Below are positions 51,486 to 59,713 of a stretch of DNA of 64,000 nt, in pieces. Within the stretch, counting starts at the first letter, position 1, and each line of letters begins with the position of its first letter. This DNA is from Hydrocarboniphaga sp965279055 (GTDB taxonomy: Bacteria > Pseudomonadota > Gammaproteobacteria > Nevskiales > Nevskiaceae): contig NZ_OZ257125.1 in assembly GCF_965279055.1 (NCBI RefSeq), positions 3,038,001 to 3,102,000 of the forward strand. Reading direction: 5' to 3'. The notes beneath the pieces are model-generated. The model saw only the letters and a list, made by a program, of their open reading frames with translations. It was not told the DNA's origin and made no database searches. The position numbers and the translations under genes were made by a program.

Positions 51486-52523
51486 CTAAGCCAGCCACGG
51501 TGCGACGCGCTGCGCCAGCCGCGACAAATCGTCGTCCAGCGCCGCATTCCAGCTCAGGCGCGCCTCGGATCGGCCGAAGATGCCGATCAAGCCGTCGCGC
51601 GCCAATGCCGCGATCCAGCGGTCCAGATCGACCGTCGGTGCCCAGATGCCGCGACGGATCAGCGCGCGTTCCAGCGGCGCCGGGAACAGGCCGCGCAGCA
51701 GTCGACGACGACGCAAATGCAGCGACGGCCGCAGCGGCACCACCTGCAGCGGCCGGCCGCTGCGCAGCGCGTCGGCGATCATCGACGCCGAGTCGCCGGT
51801 GACGACCAGGCGATCCGCCAGCGCCAGGTATTCGGCGTAGGCCTCGCGGCTGCGGCCGTCGGCGTAATCGCTGATTTCGTGCGCGACGCCGGCCTGCCCC
51901 AGCGCCTGCTTCAAGGCCGCAGCCCAGGCTGGCGGCGTGCGCGGGCTGGTGCAGACCAGCAGGCTGCCGCCGCGACCTTGCTTTGCCAGCTGCACGGCCA
52001 GCGCTTCGACTCTCGCCGAGTCCAGCGTGAAATGGCGGCTGAGGCCGCCGACGATCAGGCAGGTCCACGGTCGCGGCAAAGCGGCGAGACGCTGCAGCGC
52101 GGCGGCTCTCGCCGGCTCGTCGAGCTGCGGCGGTGCATTCAGCGGCAGCCGCAGCGCGAACACATTGGCAGCCGCCGGCACCGAGTCCTGCGGCAAGGGC
52201 AGCAGCAGATCGAGCTGCGCCGGTGCGATGTCGCGTGAGCGGCCCAGATGAATGATGCGCGTGCGCCCGCCGCTGGCGCGCTTGATCCATAGCGCCGCCT
52301 GCAAGGTCTTGCCGAAGGAAATCACCAGCGCCGGCCAGGGCGCGACCAGGCCGCTTTGCTCGGCCTTTTCCGGCGTCCAGCCGAACGCGGCGCGCGCCGC
52401 CTGCCCCGGCTCGAATACCGGTTTTTCTTCCCAGCTTTGCGCCAGCGCCGCGGCCAGTCGACGCTGCTGCGCCAACTCGCCGGCGCGCGGGCCGGCCAGC
52501 AGCCAGATGCGGCCGTCGCTCAC
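51486..52523 (-). CDS. ELM1/GtrOC1-family putative glycosyltransferase
   Basis: A 345-residue protein of the mitochondrial-fission ELM1 family, whose bacterial members are GT-B-like and thought to be glycosyltransferases. It starts IWLLAGPRAGELAQ, has LPRPWTCLIVGGLSRHF in the middle and the C-terminal RLVVTGDSASMIADALRSGRP. Its ATG overlaps the stop of the preceding glycosyltransferase gene (ATGA), and it closes the minus-strand operon that starts at about 56.5 kb. The acceptor may be LPS core or a sphingolipid. Confidence 0.8.
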   Translation of the reverse strand: MSDGRIWLLAGPRAGELAQQRRLAAALAQSWEEKPVFEPGQAARAAFGWTPEKAEQSGLVAPWPALVISFGKTLQAALWIKRASGGRTRIIHLGRSRDIAPAQLDLLLPLPQDSVPAAANVFALRLPLNAPPQLDEPARAAALQRLAALPRPWTCLIVGGLSRHFTLDSARVEALAVQLAKQGRGGSLLVCTSPRTPPAWAAALKQALGQAGVAHEISDYADGRSREAYAEYLALADRLVVTGDSASMIADALRSGRPLQVVPLRPSLHLRRRRLLRGLFPAPLERALIRRGIWAPTVDLDRWIAALARDGLIGIFGRSEARLSWNAALDDDLSRLAQRVAPWLA

Positions 52524-53695
52524 CGGCGGCCGGCGGCCGCGATGCGCGCGACCCAGTCCTCGGACAGCCGCTGCGGCTGGTACTGCGGCCAGTGGCGATC
52601 GCGGAACGTCTGCAGGTCGCGAGCGCGCGCAGCGCCATCACCGAGATAGCGGCTCAGACCTTGATCGAAATCATCGAGCACCGCGCAATCGGCGAAGGCC
52701 TGGTAGGTTTCGATCGAACTCGCGATCACCGGCAGATCGTGGGCCATCGCCATCAGCAGCCGGTTCGGCGATTTGCCGCGATTGAAATTATTGCGATTCG
52801 CCGGAATCAGGCAGACACGCGCACGCTGCATCGCCGCGAACACGCCCAGCGGACTCCATTGCACATAGCGGCTGGGCACGCCGCGATCCGCGATCAGCTT
52901 GCGATACAGCGCGAGGTCGTTGCTGACCACCAGCAGGCGGAACGGCAGGCGCGCGTACGCTGCCCGCAGTTGCGGCAGGCATTCGCTGAGCGCGCCAAGG
53001 CCTTCGTTGCCGCCCTTGCTGCTGCTGTTGCCGAACCACAGCACCACTGGCAGAGCGCCGTGGCCGATGCGCCGCCAGACACCGATGCCATCCAGCGCCT
53101 GCTTGATCGCAAGGCCCAGAGCGTAGCGCCACGTCAGCCACTTCATGGGGCCGGCCAGCGCGCGCGAAACTGCGCGATTGGGCCAGCTTCGCGGCGCGAT
53201 CGAGCGCGCGGTCAGCTCACGCGTTTCGATCGGATCGGCCTGCTCCACCAGCTTGCCCTGGCAGTCCGCCGGCAGGTTTTCGCGCAGCACCTGGCTCAGG
53301 CCGGCGCCGTTGGTGACGATGCCGGTCGCCAGCCGCGCGATCGCGATGAAGGCGGCGCGTATCGCATCACCCGCCTCGGTGTTGCCGCCGTAGCCAGCGG
53401 AGAAAATGTTGTCGCAGAGATCGAACCAGATCGGGATGCCGCGCTTCGCCGCTTCTTCGGCCAGCGCGACGTCCGACCGATAAAACGTCTTGACGAAAAT
53501 CAGCGCGGCGACACCCTCCAGCGAGCAGCCGCGATCACCTTCGACGATCACCGACTGGCGGTAGAGCTGCTCGTTCGCCAGCAGCGGCATCAGGCAGCGA
53601 TAGCGCACGCTGGCGACCCCCGGCTTGGCCTTCTTCAGCTTCCAGACGATCCAGCCGGCAGGCAGTGCCGCCGGCGCGTTGGCGGCGCCGTTCAA
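52520..53695 (-). CDS. Glycosyltransferase, GT-B type
   Basis: A 391-residue protein. FDLCDNIF and a TNGAGLSQVLRENLP stretch occupy the N-terminal half; the C-terminal half has VLWFGNSSSKGGNEGLGAL and IPANRNNFNRGKSPNRLLMA, a pattern shared with the frameshifted gene at 55445-56517. These look like paralogues. The start is a TTG at 53695 that overlaps the stop of the upstream gene (TTGA); no in-frame ATG lies nearby. It is in the middle of the operon, and the sugar and acceptor are unknown. Confidence 0.75.
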   Translation of the reverse strand: MNGAANAPAALPAGWIVWKLKKAKPGVASVRYRCLMPLLANEQLYRQSVIVEGDRGCSLEGVAALIFVKTFYRSDVALAEEAAKRGIPIWFDLCDNIFSAGYGGNTEAGDAIRAAFIAIARLATGIVTNGAGLSQVLRENLPADCQGKLVEQADPIETRELTARSIAPRSWPNRAVSRALAGPMKWLTWRYALGLAIKQALDGIGVWRRIGHGALPVVLWFGNSSSKGGNEGLGALSECLPQLRAAYARLPFRLLVVSNDLALYRKLIADRGVPSRYVQWSPLGVFAAMQRARVCLIPANRNNFNRGKSPNRLLMAMAHDLPVIASSIETYQAFADCAVLDDFDQGLSRYLGDGAARARDLQTFRDRHWPQYQPQRLSEDWVARIAAAGRR

Positions 53696-54561
53696 CGCAG
53701 CTTGAGTCCGAACCAGCTGCGCGCGCCGCGCGTCACCGTGTTGCCGGCGTGACGGCGTTCGGACTTCTTCACCAGCGGCCCATAAGGCTCGGGATTGCGG
53801 TACTGCTCGGGGCTGCGACCGGCGGCCAGTGCCTCGCGATACTCGCGATCGAACAGCGCGCTCAAATCGCGGCGCGGATGCGGCATCACCTTGCCGTCGA
53901 ACCAGTGCGGGCGGCCTTCGGCCTTGAGCCGGGCAAACGCATAGGGATGCGAAAACTGCGTGCCCATGTCGGAGTAATGCAGCACCTTGATGCGCTCGGC
54001 CGGCTGGCCGTCGCCGTCGATGCTGTTGAACGCCGGGTCCATCGCCTGCACCTGCTCCGGGTGCTGCTCGAAATGCTTCTTCAGCTTGTTGTGGGTCTCG
54101 GGATCGGCGCGCAGCTGCGCCAGCGACGGCAGCACGCGGCGCGCGGCGGCGCAGTCCCAGAGCATGATGCAGAAACGCTGGAAGCCCTCGTCGTGGCGCG
54201 CCGCGAACACCGCGGATTCGCGAATCGGCGTGCGCCACAACTCGGCGATGTCGGACAGCACGATCATGTCGGTGTCCATGAAGATCGCGCGGCCTTCAAA
54301 ATGGCACAGCTCCGGAATCGCCCAGCGCAGCGCCGAGAACGGCGTCGCCCAGCGCTCGGTGCGCCAGCCGACGCCGGTCGCCGCATCGGCCTGCGGATTC
54401 GAATACCAGAAGCTCTGCGGATTGCGCGACAGCCGCACCCAGGTGATGTCCACCGGCAAGCTGGCGTGCTTACGCATCGAATGCTCGAGCACCATCATCT
54501 GCTCGAGATCGCAGTCGTTGGGATCGCAGCCGGCGAAAACGCGGATGGTGTCGGGATTCAT
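53692..54561 (-). CDS. GT8-like (GT-A) glycosyltransferase
   Basis: A 289-residue protein starting MNPDTIRVFAGCDPNDCD. It contains the metal-binding DxD motif in AIFMDTDMIVLSDIAELW and helix ERWATPFSALRWAIPEL, matching GT-A glycosyltransferases of the GT8/glycogenin-like group. The C-terminus is basic and variable. It starts 42 bases after the 2OG oxygenase stop and overlaps the next glycosyltransferase. No signal peptide; action at the inner leaflet is likely. Confidence 0.8.
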   Translation of the reverse strand: MNPDTIRVFAGCDPNDCDLEQMMVLEHSMRKHASLPVDITWVRLSRNPQSFWYSNPQADAATGVGWRTERWATPFSALRWAIPELCHFEGRAIFMDTDMIVLSDIAELWRTPIRESAVFAARHDEGFQRFCIMLWDCAAARRVLPSLAQLRADPETHNKLKKHFEQHPEQVQAMDPAFNSIDGDGQPAERIKVLHYSDMGTQFSHPYAFARLKAEGRPHWFDGKVMPHPRRDLSALFDREYREALAAGRSPEQYRNPEPYGPLVKKSERRHAGNTVTRGARSWFGLKLR

Positions 54562-54603
54562 GGCGGGCCTGGGTGCGGGAGATCGGACGATGCCGCCCTG
54601 CGC

Positions 54604-55350
54604 TCAGTTGCTGGAATGGAAACCCAGCGCGCTGCGCAGGCGGTCGATGCGGCGGGCCAGCCACCATTTCGGCCGGTTCTGCACATAGTAGGTCAGCATG
54701 ATCGAGCGGCGCTCGCCGTCGGCCTCGGCCACGGTCGCGGCGCTGTGCCAGCTGGCATGCGCCTGCACCGGGAAGGCGTAGCCGCTGGCCGGCAGGAAGG
54801 GCATCCGCGTGGTGCGCTGCGCGGCTTCGCCGCTGCGGCCTTCGTGAAAGATCGTGCCGATGTGCTGCTGCGCGTCGTCCTCGGGCAGATAGAACTGCAC
54901 GGTGATCGCCTTGCGCACCACGTCGCTGTGGATGCCGATGCGATAGCCCGGCAGATCGCGCACCACGATCGGCACCGGGTACAGATGGATCTGGTCGATA
55001 CCGCGGCCGAAGCGTGACTCGAGTGCGTTGCGGAACTTGCGCTTGAACGCGTCCTGCAGCTCGCGCGACATCAGCAGTTTCGACAGCGGCTGCCACAGCC
55101 GGCGCTGCTCCGCCGGCAGCCGCCACAGCTGTTCCGGATAGAGATAAAAGCGCAGGCGCGCGCTGCTGCCGTCGGGACGGCGCGCATCCTCATGCGACAG
55201 CTCGTGGAAGTGGCGCCGTTCCGGCAGATTGCGCAGCAACTCGCGGTACAGCGAAGCGGGGAACAGATCGCGCAGATAGACGTGGTCGAAAGGATGGGTT
55301 TCGAGCGCGGCTTCGTCGATGCGCGTGATGACGCTGGGTTGGGCAAGCAT
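54604..55350 (-). CDS. 2-oxoglutarate/Fe(II) oxygenase
   Basis: A 248-residue protein of the 2OG-Fe(II) oxygenase superfamily. The metal motif is His141-x-Asp143 in YRIGIHSDVV, with a distal His in AHASWHSA (about 198-202) and the 2OG-binding Arg near 215 (ERRSIMLTYYVQNRP). Family members hydroxylate small molecules, lipids or proteins. It lies inside a glycosyltransferase operon, so it may hydroxylate a lipid or sugar, as LpxO does for lipid A acyl chains, but there is no direct similarity to LpxO that I can assert. The start ATG 55350 was chosen because the longer frame upstream is not conserved-looking. Confidence 0.85.
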   Translation of the reverse strand: MLAQPSVITRIDEAALETHPFDHVYLRDLFPASLYRELLRNLPERRHFHELSHEDARRPDGSSARLRFYLYPEQLWRLPAEQRRLWQPLSKLLMSRELQDAFKRKFRNALESRFGRGIDQIHLYPVPIVVRDLPGYRIGIHSDVVRKAITVQFYLPEDDAQQHIGTIFHEGRSGEAAQRTTRMPFLPASGYAFPVQAHASWHSAATVAEADGERRSIMLTYYVQNRPKWWLARRIDRLRSALGFHSSN

Positions 55351-55444
55351 GCGAAATTGTAGGGGGCGCTCAGGCCGCCGTGCAATGCAATCCGGGCCGC
55401 CGGCGGACGGCCGGAGACCAGTGCCGGTCCAGCGTGGCCCGCGC

Positions 55445-56517
55445 TCAGCTGGCGCGTGCGTAGCCCGGCAGCGGCAGTGGCTGAGCCACCGGCTGCAGCG
55501 CCTGCTGCCATCGATCCAGGATCGGCCCCGGCGCGCTGTAGCGCTCGGCCAGCGTGCGGCCGCGCAGCGCGTGCAGCTGGCGCAGCGTCGGCATGCGCAG
55601 ATAGCGGCGCAGCCCGGCTTCCAGATCGCCCGGTTCCATCGCCGCGGCATAGCGCCGATAGCTCGGGATCGGCGACGCGACCACCGGCAGGCCGGCGCGG
55701 AATGCGCTGACGACGCGGTTGTCGGTCTTGCAGGCGGTGAATTCGTTGTCGGAGGCCGGGATCAGCACGATGTCGTGCTGGGCCAGCAGCTGCGGAAACG
55801 TCTGCGCATTCCATTGCAGGTAACGGTGCGGGAATGCGGCATCGGCAAACAGCCGCCGGTACTTGCTGCGGTTGTTGGAGATCACGCTCAGGTGCAGCGG
55901 GAATTCGCGATTCAGCCGTTCCAGCAGCGGCCGCATTGCGGCGATGTCGCACAGGCCCACCGGCGCCCAGTCGCCGCCCTGGTCGCCGAACCAGACCAGG
56001 CGCGTCGGTGCCTGCGGGCCACGCGGCGGCAGACTCGCGTCCGCGCGCCACAGGCTCCATCGCGCCTGCAGCCTCGCGTAGGCGCTGACAGGCACCACCG
56101 ACAGGTCGTCGGCCAGATCGCCGATCACTAGCGGCGCCGGCGCCGCCGGGCACACCCGAGCAACGACTTCTCCCAGGCGCGCCGAAGCCACCACCACTTG
56201 GTCGACGAGGCCGATCAGCTGGCGCAGCCGCAGCGAGCGCCGGCGCAGCTTGTCGTTGTGCTCGGGCGGGGCATCAGATGGTTGTCGCACAGATCCATCA
56301 GCAGCCGGCAGCCGCCGGCCTTGAGACGCTGCGCCATCTCGCAGCTGCCGGCATCGGAGCGCGCGCCCAGCACCACGCAGCGATAGCGTGCCGGCTGCCG
56401 CGGGTCGAACCATTCGACCTCGACGCCGCGCTCGCGCAGGCCGCGCATCACCAGCTCGCCGCGCAGGCGCCGGCCGGGGTTACTCAGGGAATCCCATCGG
56501 GGCCACCATCCCATCAT
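55445..56517 (-). pseudogene. Glycosyltransferase gene with a frameshift near 56276
   Basis: The first 80 residues (start MMGWWPRWDSLSNPGRRLR at 56517) read in one frame to RLLMDLCDNHL, and the rest (DAPPEHNDKLRRRSLRLRQL and on to a stop at 55445) reads in the -1 frame. The paralogue at 52520-53695 shows DLCDN followed by the same kind of helix in one frame, so the break falls at an aligned position. One base has been lost, or two gained, near 56275-56281. It is either a decayed gene, a sequencing error, or less likely programmed -1 frameshifting. Intact, it would be a GT-B enzyme heading the operon. Confidence 0.75.
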
Positions 56518-56642
56518 CTTCAGCTTCCTTGCCTGTCTGCCGTCGCGGCCGTCCTGGCCATTGCCCCCTACTGGACCCACCATCGGCAGCCGAGGTTCCA
56601 CGAACCGTGCATCCGCTGACACCGCGGCGGGATGCCGGCGCC

Positions 56643-57830
56643 GTGCAAAACACCGACAATACGGGCCCGAATTCCCCCCGGAGTTGCTGCTTGCGGCTGG
56701 TCTTCCCCTATCTCGCGCAGGCGCATCAGGTGCTGCATTCGCTGCCGATCGCGGCGGCGATCGCGCAACGCGACCCGCAAGCCCAGGTCCACGTCGCCGC
56801 GGTCAGCGCCGCTCAACTGGATTTTGCGTGCCGGCTGATCGAGCGCCATGCGCCACAGGCGCGGATCGCATTCGACCTGTTGCCGCTGGGTCCCGGCGAC
56901 GCCGCGCGCCTCGTCCTCGGCTGGGGCAAGACCCATTTCAAGCAGTACACGCTGCTGCGCAACCGCGGCTACTTCAACGGCTTCGACGCCGTGGTAACGC
57001 CGGAGCGGACTTCGCTGTTCCTGCGCCGCATCGGCATCAAGGCCGCGCTGATCTGGACCCGCCACGGCGCCGGCGATCGCGAAATCGGCTTCGCCGAAGA
57101 CGTGCGCGAGTTCGACTTCGTGCTGATGGCGGGGCGCAAGATCGAGCAGCGCCTGCTCGCCGCCGGACTGATCCGGCCCGGCGCGTACCGCAGCGGCGTC
57201 TACGCCAAGTTCGACTGGGCGCAGCGCGCCGTCGGCGAGCGTCTGTTCGACAACGACCGGCCGACGGTGCTCTACAACCCGCACTTTCGTGCGGCGCTGT
57301 CGTCGTGGCCACGCTGGGGCCGCGCGGTGCTGGACGCGTTCGCGGCGAGCACGCGCTACAACCTGATCTTCGCGCCGCACGTACGTCTGTTCGACCCACC
57401 GCGTGCCGCCGACTACGCGGCGCTGGCGCCATACCAGGGCCTGCCGCATGTGCATGTCGACCTCGGCAGCGAACGCAGCATCGACATGAGCTACACCCAG
57501 GCCGCGGACCTGTATCTGGGCGACGTCAGCAGCCAGGTTGCCGAGTTCCTGAGCCGGCCGCGGCCCTGCGTGTTTCTGGACGCGCACGACACGCCCTGGC
57601 AACACGATCCGAACTATCGCTTCTGGGCACTGGGGCCGGTGCTGAACTCGGTGGCGCGGCTGGAAGACGAGCTCGACCGCGCGTTCGAGCAGCAGCGGGC
57701 GCAGGTGGTCGCACAGCAGCGTTATGTCGCCGACACTTTCGAGCTGGAGCCCGGGCCCTCGGCACCGCGCGGTGCCGAGGCGATCATCCAATTTCTGCGC
57801 GCCGGGCGCGGCGCCGGCAGAATCGCGTAG
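56643..57830 (+). CDS. CDP-glycerol glycerophosphotransferase-like protein (TagF-type)
   Basis: A 395-residue protein with a GT-B-like fold. The C-terminal half carries TVLYNPHFRAALSSW, YNLIFAPHVRLFDP, and the conserved end TQAADLYLGDVSSQVAEFLS followed by RPCVFLDA, matching the CDP-glycerol glycerophosphotransferase family. These move phosphoglycerol (or a related polyol phosphate) from CDP-glycerol to a lipid-linked or cell-wall acceptor. The start is a GTG at 56643; an ATG far upstream lies in poorly conserved sequence. It is divergent from the frameshifted glycosyltransferase gene and 28 bases before an ABC exporter gene, likely co-transcribed. Confidence 0.72.
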   Translation: MQNTDNTGPNSPRSCCLRLVFPYLAQAHQVLHSLPIAAAIAQRDPQAQVHVAAVSAAQLDFACRLIERHAPQARIAFDLLPLGPGDAARLVLGWGKTHFKQYTLLRNRGYFNGFDAVVTPERTSLFLRRIGIKAALIWTRHGAGDREIGFAEDVREFDFVLMAGRKIEQRLLAAGLIRPGAYRSGVYAKFDWAQRAVGERLFDNDRPTVLYNPHFRAALSSWPRWGRAVLDAFAASTRYNLIFAPHVRLFDPPRAADYAALAPYQGLPHVHVDLGSERSIDMSYTQAADLYLGDVSSQVAEFLSRPRPCVFLDAHDTPWQHDPNYRFWALGPVLNSVARLEDELDRAFEQQRAQVVAQQRYVADTFELEPGPSAPRGAEAIIQFLRAGRGAGRIA

Positions 57831-57858
57831 CAGAACCGGTTAGGATTCGCGCCGCCAC

Positions 57859-59622
57859 ATGAACCCCAATCCCCAGAACGCGCCCTCCGTCGCGCGGCCC
57901 GCTCCGCAAGGCCGGCTGCGCATGCCCCTGCTGTGGCGTTTCAGCGGTCTGATCTCGGGCAGGCGCAATGCCGCGGTCGCGCTGTGCGTGGTCTTCGCCA
58001 GCCTTGCCGACGGCTTCGGCATCGCCACGCTGCTGCCGCTGATCGCGGTGCTCGACGAAGGCTCCAGGACCAGTTCGATCGCCAGGACCATCCTCAAGCT
58101 GCTGCAGACCCTGCACATCCCGGCGGTGCCCGGCGTGCTGCTGGGCATCGTCGTCGGCGGCGTGCTGGTCAAGGGCACGCTGATGGTCGTGGCGCTGCGC
58201 CAGATCGGCAGCGCGGTCGCCGATGTCGGCTCCAAGCTGCGCATCAGCCTGGTCGATTCGCTGCTGCGTGCGCGCTGGAGCTACTACGTGCGCCAGCCGG
58301 TCGGGCGCTTCTCCAACGCGCTCGGCGGTGAAGCCAACCAGGCCGGCGACGCCTACAACGCGGCCATGCAGATGCTGTCGCAGGCTGTGCAGGCGATGGT
58401 GTACCTGAGCATCGCCACGATCGTGTCCTGGCAGCTGGCGCTGTTCACGCTGTTCGTCGCCGGCCTGATGCTGGGCTCGCTGAACCGCTTCCTGCTCGGT
58501 GCCAAACGCAGCGCCAAAACCCAGCAGAAGCTGCTGCGCGCGATTCTCGGCCGGCTCACCGACGTGCTGGTCGGTATCAAGCCCTTGAAAGCGATGAGCC
58601 GCCAGGCCCGGTTCGCGCAGCTGTTCGACCGCGATCTGAAGGACGTACGCAAGGCTTCGCGCCGCCAGGTGTTCAGCAAGAACGTCAACAAGGCGCTACA
58701 GGAGCCGATCCTGGCGCTGTGCCTGTCGCTGGGCATTTTCGTCGCACTGAAAGTGCTGGGCCTGCCGATCGGCGAAATCATCGTCATGAGCCTGCTGCTG
58801 ACCAAAACCGTGCTGACCATCGGCAAGGCGCAGCAGGAACTGCAGAATTTCTACGCCGCGCAGCCCGGCCTGAAAGCGATACGCGCCACCGTCAGCGACG
58901 CCGATGCCCAGGGGGAAGACGCACAGCCCGGCGTCACGCCGACGCTGGAGCGCGGCATCGAGTTCCGCGGCATCGTCTTCGCCTACGACGATGCGCAGCC
59001 GACGCTGCGCAACCTGTACATGCAGATCGGTGCCGGCGATGTCGTCGCGCTGACCGGCCCGTCCGGCGCCGGCAAGACCACGCTGATCGACCTGCTGCTG
59101 GGCTTTCATCGCGCGCAGCAGGGCGAGGTGCTGATCGACGGCGTGCCGCTGCGCGAGATCGACCTGCGCCAGTGGCGCTCGCTGATCGGCTACGTGCCGC
59201 AGGAGCTGATCCTGTTCCACGACAGCATCGCCGCCAACGTGACGCTGGGCGAGCCGCGCTTTTCCGAAGCCGACGTCGAGCGCGCGCTGCAGGCGGCCGG
59301 CGCTCTGGACTTCGTGCGCAGCCTGCCGCAGGGCATGCACACGATCGCCGGCGAGCGTGGCTCGGCGCTGAGCGGCGGCCAGCGTCAGCGCATCGCGCTG
59401 GCGCGCGCGCTGGTGCACGAGCCGCGGCTGCTGATCCTCGACGAGGCCACCAGCGCGCTGGACCCGGAAACCGAGCTGCTGATCATCGACAACGTCGCCC
59501 GCCTGGCGCGCGAGCGCGGCCTGACCGTGGTTTCGGTGACGCATCATCCGGCCTGGCTGTCGTCGGCGACGCGCATCCTGCGCCTGGAAGCCGGCCAGGT
59601 TGCCGCGCGCGCCGCGGCTTGA
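57859..59622 (+). CDS. ABC exporter, fused permease-ATPase (lipid/peptide flippase type)
   Basis: A 587-residue half-transporter. Residues about 25-320 have six hydrophobic segments; the ATPase domain has Walker A GPSGAGKTT, signature LSGGQRQRIALAR, Walker B LLILDEATSALD and H-loop VTHHP. As in MsbA-type exporters it should work as a homodimer. It is downstream of the TagF-like gene and close to the sphingolipid locus, so flipping a lipid or lipid-linked glycan is a sensible guess, but peptide export is not excluded. EttA follows after 91 bases with its own ribosome site. Confidence 0.88.
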   Translation: MNPNPQNAPSVARPAPQGRLRMPLLWRFSGLISGRRNAAVALCVVFASLADGFGIATLLPLIAVLDEGSRTSSIARTILKLLQTLHIPAVPGVLLGIVVGGVLVKGTLMVVALRQIGSAVADVGSKLRISLVDSLLRARWSYYVRQPVGRFSNALGGEANQAGDAYNAAMQMLSQAVQAMVYLSIATIVSWQLALFTLFVAGLMLGSLNRFLLGAKRSAKTQQKLLRAILGRLTDVLVGIKPLKAMSRQARFAQLFDRDLKDVRKASRRQVFSKNVNKALQEPILALCLSLGIFVALKVLGLPIGEIIVMSLLLTKTVLTIGKAQQELQNFYAAQPGLKAIRATVSDADAQGEDAQPGVTPTLERGIEFRGIVFAYDDAQPTLRNLYMQIGAGDVVALTGPSGAGKTTLIDLLLGFHRAQQGEVLIDGVPLREIDLRQWRSLIGYVPQELILFHDSIAANVTLGEPRFSEADVERALQAAGALDFVRSLPQGMHTIAGERGSALSGGQRQRIALARALVHEPRLLILDEATSALDPETELLIIDNVARLARERGLTVVSVTHHPAWLSSATRILRLEAGQVAARAAA

Positions 59623-59713
59623 GCCCGGGCGAACCCGGGGTTGCACCCGGGCTGCGATTACAATGCCGGCATTCGCCGCACTCTCCCCTTTATTTTTTAG
59701 CTGCCAGTAGCCC

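Noticed and set aside
57037..57432. Antisense Arg/Ala-rich frames in the TagF-like gene
   Set aside because: These are codon-composition shadows of the plus-strand coding sequence.
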